IMG/VR virus record: IMGVR_UViG_3300030102_000212
Location: 1-30,456 of that record
Source of the DNA: a virus
Direction: 5' to 3' (one strand)
Length of the DNA: 30,456 bases
The notes under the pieces: model-generated
Databases searched by the model: none
The model's input: the letters and a program-made list of their open reading frames with translations, nothing else
What the model was told of the DNA's origin: nothing
Shown here: positions 1 to 5,655 of the stretch, piece after piece
Numbering within the stretch: the first letter of the stretch is position 1
Layout: each line of letters opens with the position of its first letter
Position numbers and translations under genes: made by a program

Positions 1-33
1 CTTACAGCGCGTGTCGCCGCGCTCGAATCATAG
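1..33 (+). CDS. C-terminal end of an upstream gene (partial)
   Basis: Frame 1 is open from the window edge and reads LTARVAALES before a TAG stop at 31-33. The stop lies directly against the AGGAGG ribosome binding site of the next gene, as expected of a tightly packed phage operon. The leucine/valine spacing would suit a short C-terminal coiled coil. Only ten residues are visible, so neither the product nor its reality can be established from this window. Confidence 0.45.
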   Translation, partial: LTARVAALES

Positions 34-42
34 GAGGACATC

Positions 43-297
43 ATGTCTGAAGAAGCAAGAACCGACGAAGAAAAAGCACAGATGTATCAGGCCATGCTGG
101 GTGGCGCGAATGTCATCACAAGTGTACTTGATGCCGACAATGAGTACGGCAACGATCTGACCAACACTGAAAAGCAAGAGCGTGTGTTACGCAGTGCTGG
201 TTATCTTGAATACGGCAAGGCGCTTGACGATTGGGGTTCTGAGGACTTCACCGCCATCGACTCTGCAGTAGCAGCCGCAAAAGCATATACACCATAA
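43..297 (+). CDS. Small acidic protein of unknown function
   Basis: An 84-residue acidic, mostly helical-looking protein that I do not recognise. The start is well supported: a near-perfect Shine-Dalgarno (AGGAGGA) lies seven bases before the ATG. No signal peptide, membrane segment or cysteine is visible. It is the first complete gene of the + strand block, and the next gene follows after 13 bases, so the two are probably co-transcribed. Genes in this position of marine phage genomes often sit near the capsid and tail genes, so a minor virion or assembly role is possible, but nothing in the sequence shows it. Confidence 0.75.
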   Translation: MSEEARTDEEKAQMYQAMLGGANVITSVLDADNEYGNDLTNTEKQERVLRSAGYLEYGKALDDWGSEDFTAIDSAVAAAKAYTP

Positions 298-310
298 GGA
301 AAAATAGACC

Positions 311-496
311 GTGCAAATTAGCCTAGAAGAAAACGAAATCAATGCAATCCTAGCGATTCTTGGCGATCTGCCAAGTAAGTCAGGCACATGGCCTTTGATG
401 ATGAAGATTAAAGTGCAAGCTGACGCGCAACTGGTTGAGCCAGAAGAGAACGAGGAGGGCGAGGAAGAAGCTGCCGTCGAAGCCATAAATGGCTGA
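311..496 (+). CDS. Small acidic protein of unknown function, GTG start
   Basis: A 61-residue protein starting with GTG, preceded by AAGGA at a suitable distance. The first forty residues (ISLEENEINAILAILGDLPS and on) look like a compact helical domain of a type common among tiny phage proteins. The last twenty are a strongly acidic Glu-rich tail. It overlaps the following oxygenase gene by eight bases, which suggests translational coupling. No function can be assigned. An antisense reading frame covers the same region, but it has no supporting ribosome site and runs against every neighbour. Confidence 0.65.
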   Translation: MQISLEENEINAILAILGDLPSKSGTWPLMMKIKVQADAQLVEPEENEEGEEEAAVEAING

Positions 497-1202
497 AATA
501 CAGTTTCAGATGCACTCGCTGCCGTCAGTGTTTCTGATGGAGCTGGACATCCCGACAGAGTTCGTTGATTCGTGTAATGACTATCTTGATGAGCTGGTTA
601 CACAAAACGACAGAGTAAGCGCAGCGCATACGTTAGTGGGCCAGATCAAGACAGGCGAACAGCTAGTAATGGATCATGAAGATCCAAGGCTGGCACCGTT
701 TTCTAGGTTCTTGCGCGAAATGGGCGTGACGTATATTAACCAGTTTATGGCCCAATCTGGTCAGGTTCTGGACGGTAACAGAAACGTCGAAATAGATGAG
801 TTATGGTCAGTGCATAGCTACGAGGGTGATTACAACCCCATCCACGATCACGGCACGAAAACTGTGATGGGTATTAGCTGTACGACATGGACGAGAGTGC
901 CGCCCCAGATAGTGCAGGGGCCAAGGCCGGGATCGCAAGAGTACGGACTGTATAACGCCTCTGGCGAGAGTGATGGCTGTCTCTGCTTTAACTACGGACA
1001 GAGCAGCACATGGGATAGAGAGCGGCTTAAACCTACGCAGAACGTCGTGGTCAGGCCGCAGGTGGGGCGTTTATATATGTTCCCATCATGGATGCAGCAC
1101 ATGGTTTACCCCTTTCAAGGTGAGGGTGAACGAAGGACGGTAGCTGCCAATATAAATTGTTTTCCTGTAGAGGGACGGCAAAATGGAAATAACGTCAGTT
1201 AG
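489..1202 (+). CDS. Putative 2OG-Fe(II) oxygenase
   Basis: A 237-residue protein resembling the putative 2OG-Fe(II) oxygenase family found in many marine phages. The family uses iron, 2-oxoglutarate and oxygen to hydroxylate a protein, nucleic acid or small molecule. Visible signs of the double-stranded beta-helix fold are the NPIHDHGT segment with H119 and H121 as likely proximal iron ligands, the distal H204 in MQHMVYPF, and R215/R216 in ERRTVAANI, placed where the 2-oxoglutarate carboxylate is bound. The first 100 residues are less recognisable. The gene sits between small unknown genes and the lysis cassette and overlaps both neighbours (8 and 20 bases). The substrate is unknown; modification of a virion or host protein is a guess. 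Confidence 0.75.
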   Translation: MAEIQFQMHSLPSVFLMELDIPTEFVDSCNDYLDELVTQNDRVSAAHTLVGQIKTGEQLVMDHEDPRLAPFSRFLREMGVTYINQFMAQSGQVLDGNRNVEIDELWSVHSYEGDYNPIHDHGTKTVMGISCTTWTRVPPQIVQGPRPGSQEYGLYNASGESDGCLCFNYGQSSTWDRERLKPTQNVVVRPQVGRLYMFPSWMQHMVYPFQGEGERRTVAANINCFPVEGRQNGNNVS

Positions 1203-1389
1203 CGATACTGCTAAAGTTAGTTGGAAGCAAGTCGCAGTACAAAAGCAAGAACGCCTACGAACAGGTGCAGACGGCGAAACCGTTAAAGAAACGGTAGAGA
1301 CAATAATGCCTATTTTGTATACCCAAAAGGGCAATAAAATTGAAGCGCAGCCCCTTGCGCCTACACAACGAATCAATATAACCGTTTAG
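1183..1389 (+). CDS. Small protein of unknown function
   Basis: A 68-residue protein I do not recognise. It begins inside the end of the oxygenase gene, with GAGGG ahead of the ATG. Composition is polar with several Val/Thr-rich stretches, more beta-like than helical (for example the ending TQRINITV). No cysteines, membrane segments or known motifs are present. The 20-base overlap with the oxygenase and the 11-base gap to the next small gene indicate that it belongs to the same operon. Confidence 0.65.
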   Translation: MEITSVSDTAKVSWKQVAVQKQERLRTGADGETVKETVETIMPILYTQKGNKIEAQPLAPTQRINITV

Positions 1390-1400
1390 AGGATTGTTCG

Positions 1401-1523
1401 ATGGCTGAAATGACAACAGCACAAAAGCGCAAGATGATAGCTGAACTGCGTAAAGCGTCTAAGTTACATGCGGGGCAAGCAGATAGGCTAGAAAAAACCT
1501 TACCCAACAAGAAGAAAAAATGA
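1401..1523 (+). CDS. 40-residue basic helical protein
   Basis: A 40-residue reading frame fills what would otherwise be an unexplained gap. ATG at 1401 is preceded by AGAGGA, and the TGA stop at 1521-1523 overlaps the ATG of the next gene (ATGA), the packing seen throughout this block. The product is highly charged and Lys/Arg-rich, reads as one amphipathic helix (TTAQKRKMIAELRKASKLH in the middle) and ends in KKKK. Similar short Ala/Lys-rich proteins occur in other marine phages, but I know of no function. DNA or membrane-surface binding would fit the charge. Confidence 0.65.
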   Translation: MAEMTTAQKRKMIAELRKASKLHAGQADRLEKTLPNKKKK

Positions 1524-1708
1524 GCGACAAAGGCGAACAAGCACTAAACGAAGTCAACGCGCATGAGCGGGAGTGTGCTTTGCGTTATCAACGTATCGAA
1601 GAGCGCCTTGCAGAAGGCTCTGCTAAGTTCAAGCACTTAGAAAATCTCATTTACGGATTGTACGCATTGATTGCAGCGGCAGCATTGCCGCAGTTCTTTA
1701 TGGGGTAA
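1520..1708 (+). CDS. Holin-like small membrane protein
   Basis: A 62-residue protein: a charged, heptad-like helical region (residues 1-42, including HERECALRYQRIEERL) followed by one C-terminal transmembrane segment (about 44-60, IYGLYALIAAAALPQFF). The soluble-helix-plus-single-anchor layout resembles XhlA-type lysis accessory proteins. It is the first of four consecutive membrane proteins leading into the lysozyme gene, so a role in host lysis (holin helper or antiholin) is likely by context. The start overlaps the preceding stop by four bases. A general membrane-anchored factor remains possible. Confidence 0.6.
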   Translation: MSDKGEQALNEVNAHERECALRYQRIEERLAEGSAKFKHLENLIYGLYALIAAAALPQFFMG

Positions 1709-1711
1709 GCC

Positions 1712-2179
1712 ATGATTATTGAATCTGTTGCAGCCGCTGGCATGTTGCTCCAGCAGATTAACTCGGTCATCCAGAATGTGAACGAAGGCAAGGCTAATGT
1801 CGATCAGGCAATGGCTTTGGTATCTGATTTTGGTGAAGCCCTTAATGCGTTTGAGATTGACCGCAAGTCTTCCGCATTCAAGCCACTATCCAAGAATGAC
1901 ATACTAAAGCTGCAAATGCTTCGTAGGTCGCAGGAGCGATACCAAAAAGATCTTAGGGATTTGCTATTAGTCGCAGATCCGGCGCTTCTGAAATCTTATG
2001 ATGACGCGATTTTTCAACAAGAAAAAGATAGGAAGGCCCACCAAGCTATGCTGAACAAGAAACGCAAAGAACGTGAAAAACTCATGCACGACATTTCAGT
2101 TGGATTAGTGGCTTTAATTCTTGGCGGTGGTGTAGCCATCGGTATGATTTACTTAATTGTCAAAGCGTTTGGGCCGTAA
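1712..2179 (+). CDS. Coiled-coil protein with C-terminal membrane anchor, lysis cassette
   Basis: A 155-residue protein I cannot assign to a family. Residues 1-45 are amphipathic and moderately hydrophobic. The middle (about 50-125) is a long charged helix ending in a basic stretch rich in Lys/Arg (NKKRKEREK). Residues about 128-150 (ISVGLVALILGGGVAIGMIYLIV) form a clear transmembrane segment. The basic patch just before the membrane segment suggests that the helical part faces the cytoplasm. Its position between two other small membrane proteins and upstream of holin and lysozyme suggests a lysis-related job, for example timing control. A spanin would normally be anchored at the N-terminus, so that reading is less likely. 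Confidence 0.6.
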   Translation: MIIESVAAAGMLLQQINSVIQNVNEGKANVDQAMALVSDFGEALNAFEIDRKSSAFKPLSKNDILKLQMLRRSQERYQKDLRDLLLVADPALLKSYDDAIFQQEKDRKAHQAMLNKKRKEREKLMHDISVGLVALILGGGVAIGMIYLIVKAFGP

Positions 2180-2181
2180 TT

Positions 2182-2508
2182 ATGAATGCAAAACGATTAG
2201 AAGAAGATAGCGAATACGCCGAATACGATGCGGATGGAGACGGCGTAGTTTCTGATGCAGAGATAGAAACGAGCAAAGAGCTACTGGAGCTACGGTTGCA
2301 CCATGAACGAGCCGATGCACAACGTGCTATGAGTTGGTTTGCTCTTTGGGGAATGCTGTTATACCCGTCATTAGTCGTTGCATCAGAGTTTTTCGGTATG
2401 AACCAAGCAGCTTCGATCTTGGGTGATATGGCCGCAGTCTACTTCGTATCGGTTGCCGGTATATTGGCTGCGTTTTTTGGCGCACAAGCATGGTCAAATA
2501 GGAAATAG
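2182..2508 (+). CDS. EF-hand motif membrane protein, lysis cassette
   Basis: A 108-residue protein combining a canonical EF-hand calcium loop with two membrane segments. The loop DADGDGVVSDAE occupies residues 16-27 with Asp at positions 1, 3 and 5, Gly at 6, Val at 8, Ser at 9 and Glu at 12. A charged helix (28-48) follows, then transmembrane segments at about 50-71 and 83-102. Two short helices joined by a small loop are typical of small holins. The gene lies directly before the 3-TM holin and lysozyme. I infer a calcium-binding holin-like or lysis-regulating protein; calcium binding itself is predicted from the loop only. Confidence 0.6.
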   Translation: MNAKRLEEDSEYAEYDADGDGVVSDAEIETSKELLELRLHHERADAQRAMSWFALWGMLLYPSLVVASEFFGMNQAASILGDMAAVYFVSVAGILAAFFGAQAWSNRK

Positions 2509-2510
2509 AT

Positions 2511-2894
2511 ATGAGTATCGTTGCATCGTTAGTTGGGCCGGTTACAGGGTTGCTGGACAAGTTCATTGAGGACAAGGATCAGAAAAATGCCTTGGCCCAT
2601 GAGATTGCTACTATGTCTGAAAAGCACTCACATGAGGCGCTGAAAGGCCAGCTAGAAATTAACAAGATGGAAGCTGCACATAAGTCGTTATTTGTAGCGG
2701 GATGGCGACCTGCTATCGGTTGGATCTGTGCATTAGGGCTGCTGTACAACACCATCATTGCCAACATAATCAGCATCTGGGTAGCTGTACCAGAGGTAGA
2801 TACAACGCTTCTTGTGCCCGTTATGATGGGGATGTTGGGGTTGGGCGCTATGCGTTCATACGAGAAGGTCAACTCCGTCGCACGGGAGAAATAA
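2511..2894 (+). CDS. Holin, GTA/3-TM type
   Basis: A 127-residue protein resembling the family 'holin of 3 TMs, for gene-transfer release', first described for gene transfer agents. The signature region is visible: FVAGWRPAIGWICALGLLYN begins the first membrane pair (about 60-92), and a last hydrophobic segment (about 98-118, LLVPVMMGMLGLGAMRSYEK) ends in the typical RSYEK. The N-terminal half is a charged helix. Holins form the inner-membrane lesions that let lysozyme reach the cell wall. Its stop overlaps the lysozyme start by one base (TAATG), the classic holin-endolysin arrangement. Confidence 0.8.
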   Translation: MSIVASLVGPVTGLLDKFIEDKDQKNALAHEIATMSEKHSHEALKGQLEINKMEAAHKSLFVAGWRPAIGWICALGLLYNTIIANIISIWVAVPEVDTTLLVPVMMGMLGLGAMRSYEKVNSVAREK

Positions 2895-3313
2895 TGGGTG
2901 AGCTAATTGACATGATAAAGCGCCATGAAGGCGTTAAATCTAAAGTTTATAAGTGCAGTCAGGGGTACGAAACGATAGGCGTGGGCAGAAATATCTCAGA
3001 GTCTGGCCTTGGGTTGTCTGACGATGAAATAGACTACCTATTACACAATGACTTAGAGCGTTGTCACCAAGAACTGCGAGATGCGTACTACTGGTACGGG
3101 GGACTGAGTAAGGCTAGACGTGACGCAATGGTCGATATGTGCTTCAATCTAGGCATAACGCGGCTGCGCGGGTTTGTTAACGCTCTGGAAGCCATGTCTC
3201 GTGAGCAGTTCGACATCGCCGCTGATGAGTTTATGGATAGCCGTTGGGCTAAACAAGTCGGCAACCGTGCTGTAGAGGTGACTGAAATGATCCGCACAGG
3301 TGAATATAGATAA
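2894..3313 (+). CDS. Endolysin, T4-type lysozyme (GH24)
   Basis: A 139-residue muramidase that cleaves the peptidoglycan glycan strand at lysis. It aligns by eye with T4 lysozyme from the first residues: catalytic E12 in KRHEG, C21 where T4 has Asp20, and T27 in ETIGVG, with exact family spacing of 9 and 6. The second half carries the helical region (RRDAMVDMCFNLG, RWAKQVGNRAVEVTEMIRTG) of the family. The ATG at 2894 overlaps the holin stop; longer readings in this frame start inside the holin gene and are not credible. No signal peptide or signal-anchor is present, so export should depend on the holin. Overlaps the next gene by one base. Confidence 0.9.
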   Translation: MGELIDMIKRHEGVKSKVYKCSQGYETIGVGRNISESGLGLSDDEIDYLLHNDLERCHQELRDAYYWYGGLSKARRDAMVDMCFNLGITRLRGFVNALEAMSREQFDIAADEFMDSRWAKQVGNRAVEVTEMIRTGEYR

Positions 3314-5163
3314 TGCCGTTGCGTAAGTTAACCCTACGCCCCGGTGTGAACAAAGAAGTTACACGTTATGTAGATGAAGAAGGTTGGGCCGACTGCGATA
3401 AAGTACGTTTCCGTGCTGGGTACCCCGAAAAGATAGGTGGGTGGCAGCAAATATCTGGTAATACGTTTCTTGGTATTGCACGTTCCCTATTTAATTGGGT
3501 TACGCTAGAAGGTCAAAACCTGCTTGGTGTCGGTACCAATCTCAAGTTTTATATAGAGAAGGGTGGACAATACTTTGATGTGACACCTGAACGCACGCCG
3601 TCTGGCGTGTCCCTTACCAACCCCTTTACAACCGTTTCTGGCTCTACCACCGTCACCGTTACAGATGCTAACGGAGGATATATAAACGGTGATTTCGTTA
3701 CGTTTAGTGGGGCATCTGCTGTAGGCGGGTTAACTCTAAATGGTGAGTTTCAGATAACGTACTCTACGGGCAACACATATACCATAGAATCAAGCAGTGC
3801 AGCCTCATCATCCGCTACTGGTGGGGGGTCTGTAACAGCAAAATACCAAATAAACGTAGGCCCAGAGTTTGTTGTACCTTTAGTTGGTTGGGGTGCTGGT
3901 GGGTGGAACGAAGGTACATGGGGTAACGGATCTACCTCTACGGATTCATTACGCTTGTTTAGCCAGTCTAATTTTGGTGAAGACTTGGTATTTGGCCCTC
4001 GTGGTAGCAGTATCTATTACTGGGATGCGTCTGGGGGGCTTGAGGTTCGCGCAGTAGAACTATCTTCTCTAGCAGGCGCATCCAACACACCTACAAAACA
4101 AAATTTTATACTTGTGTCCGATGTAAGTCGTTTTGTGTTTTGTTTTGGGGCTAATACGCTAGGCTCTGCGACACAAGATCCTATGCTTATCCGATGGTCA
4201 GACCAAGAAGATATTACCAACTGGACTCCCAGTGCTACTAACCAAGCGGGGGATCTACGTCTGTCCAAAGGCTCTGAAATAGTAGGCGCGTTGCAGTCTC
4301 GCCAAGAGGTGCTGGTATGGACAAATTCTGCGTTGTACGCCTTACAGTATCTAGGCGGTACGATTGTGTGGGGATCTCAGCTTCTTGCGGATAATATATC
4401 TATAGCTTCGCAGAATGCCGCTTCTTTCTCAGATGGGGTCACCTACTGGATGGGGCTTGATTCCTTCTATGTATACGATGGCACCGTTAAAAACCTACCG
4501 TGTGATCTAAAACGACATGTATTTAACGACATAAACCATGAACAGATAGGACAGGTGTTCGCTGGTACGAACGAAGGGTTTGACGAAGTTTGGTGGTTCT
4601 ACCCATCAGCTAGCTCAACCACTATAGACAAGTATGTAGTATACAATCATGCACAAGGTATTTGGTACTTCGGCAGTTTAGCTCGCTCTGCATGGCTTGA
4701 TACAGGAATTAGACAGTTCCCTGTTGCAGCTACATACAGTAACAACTTAGTCACACACGAAGACGGTGTAGACGATAACGAAAGTGGCACAAGAGCAGCC
4801 ATTACTGCGTTTATAACTTCTGGTGAGTTTGACATAGACGACGGTGACAGATTCTCGTTTATACGCCGAGTGCTGCCTGACCTGACGTTTGATGGATCTA
4901 CTGCGGACAGCCCTACAGCTACGCTAGAACTCCTACCACTACAGTCTTCAGGTTCGGGATATAGTAACCCTGCATCAGAGGGTGGGAGCAGTAGTAGATC
5001 TGTCGTAAGGTCTGCAACAGTACCCGTTGAGAAATACACTACACAGGTGAACATTCGCGTACGTGGCAGGCAGCTATCCATAAAGGTACAGTCAGCAGAT
5101 CTAGGCGTGCAGTGGCAGCTTGGGGCACCAAGGCTTGATATACGTCCTGACGGGAGGCGATAG
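3313..5163 (+). CDS. Virion structural protein, P22 stabilisation-protein-like
   Basis: A 616-residue protein, probably part of the short tail or head-tail connection. The N-terminus (PLRKLTLRPGVNKEVTRYVD, then DCDKVRFRAGYPEKIGGW) is a signature I associate with marine phage structural proteins related to packaged-DNA stabilisation/tail accessory proteins. The rest is rich in beta-strand, Gly, Ser and Thr with many Trp-containing strands (ITNWTP, GIWYFGSLARSAW), as expected for a beta-propeller-like or similar virion protein; residues about 95-165 form a Ser/Thr-rich insert. No enzyme motif seen. It follows lysozyme by one-base overlap and opens the virion gene run. The exact tail position is uncertain. 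Confidence 0.65.
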   Translation: MPLRKLTLRPGVNKEVTRYVDEEGWADCDKVRFRAGYPEKIGGWQQISGNTFLGIARSLFNWVTLEGQNLLGVGTNLKFYIEKGGQYFDVTPERTPSGVSLTNPFTTVSGSTTVTVTDANGGYINGDFVTFSGASAVGGLTLNGEFQITYSTGNTYTIESSSAASSSATGGGSVTAKYQINVGPEFVVPLVGWGAGGWNEGTWGNGSTSTDSLRLFSQSNFGEDLVFGPRGSSIYYWDASGGLEVRAVELSSLAGASNTPTKQNFILVSDVSRFVFCFGANTLGSATQDPMLIRWSDQEDITNWTPSATNQAGDLRLSKGSEIVGALQSRQEVLVWTNSALYALQYLGGTIVWGSQLLADNISIASQNAASFSDGVTYWMGLDSFYVYDGTVKNLPCDLKRHVFNDINHEQIGQVFAGTNEGFDEVWWFYPSASSTTIDKYVVYNHAQGIWYFGSLARSAWLDTGIRQFPVAATYSNNLVTHEDGVDDNESGTRAAITAFITSGEFDIDDGDRFSFIRRVLPDLTFDGSTADSPTATLELLPLQSSGSGYSNPASEGGSSSRSVVRSATVPVEKYTTQVNIRVRGRQLSIKVQSADLGVQWQLGAPRLDIRPDGRR

Positions 5164-5339
5164 TGACTACTTATAATTCTATAGCACCTCGACTACCGAC
5201 ACCTCCAAAAGAATACACGCAGGTGTCGTTTGAACAGTTTAATAACGTATTGCGTATATACTTTAACCAGCTAGACGAGAGCATAAAAGAAGCAGCCGTT
5301 TCTACTGAATCTCAAGCGCAGGTGTGGTTCCTTGGCTAA
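5163..5339 (+). CDS. 58-residue phage protein of unknown function, GTG start
   Basis: A short reading frame that fills the gap between two structural genes. GTG at 5163 overlaps the preceding TAG stop (TAGTG), and TAA lies at 5337-5339. The product begins TTYNSIAPRLPTPPKEY and continues with an amphipathic helix (NNVLRIYFNQLDESIKEA), a Pro-rich-then-helix pattern I associate with small proteins next to marine phage structural genes. Probably a minor virion or assembly component; function unknown. Its end overlaps the TTG start of the next gene by eight bases. Confidence 0.7.
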   Translation: MTTYNSIAPRLPTPPKEYTQVSFEQFNNVLRIYFNQLDESIKEAAVSTESQAQVWFLG

Positions 5340-5655
5340 TCAATACAAAAACGCAAAAGTAGATTTAACTACTACTAACGCAACTACGCTGTACACATGC
5401 CCAACAGCAAAGACTGCGATTGTTAAGTCTATACTCGTGTCAGAAGACTCAGGCAACGCGGACACTATAACGGTAACGCTTACCGATGCTGCCTCTGCGG
5501 TGTTCAGTGTGTTTAAGGTCAAGGCTGTTGGTGCTAATACCACAGTAGAGCTACTTACTGCGCCTATGGTGGTAGAGGAGTCGGAAATACTAAAAGTCAC
5601 CGCCGCAACCGCTAACAGGTTACACGTTGTAGCTAGCTTGCTGGAGGTTACGTAA
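5332..5655 (+). CDS. Small beta-rich virion protein, TTG start
   Basis: A 107-residue protein dominated by short Thr/Val strands (TTTNATTLYTCP, TAIVKSILVSED, DTITVTLTDAA, NRLHVVASLLEV), resembling small beta-sandwich structural proteins seen beside the tail genes of marine phages. The only plausible start is TTG at 5332 (first residues MANQYKNAKVDL), with AGGTG upstream; a rare start codon may lower expression. It overlaps the 58-residue gene before it, and its TAA overlaps the next ATG (TAATG). A capsid decoration, tail or fibre-associated role is possible, but the sequence does not decide. Confidence 0.65.
   Translation: MANQYKNAKVDLTTTNATTLYTCPTAKTAIVKSILVSEDSGNADTITVTLTDAASAVFSVFKVKAVGANTTVELLTAPMVVEESEILKVTAATANRLHVVASLLEVT

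Noticed and set aside
2702-2893. N-terminal extension of the lysozyme frame
   Set aside because: The extension lies within the holin gene in another frame, lacks a signal sequence, and the ATG at 2894 with TAATG overlap aligns exactly with the start of T4-type lysozymes.
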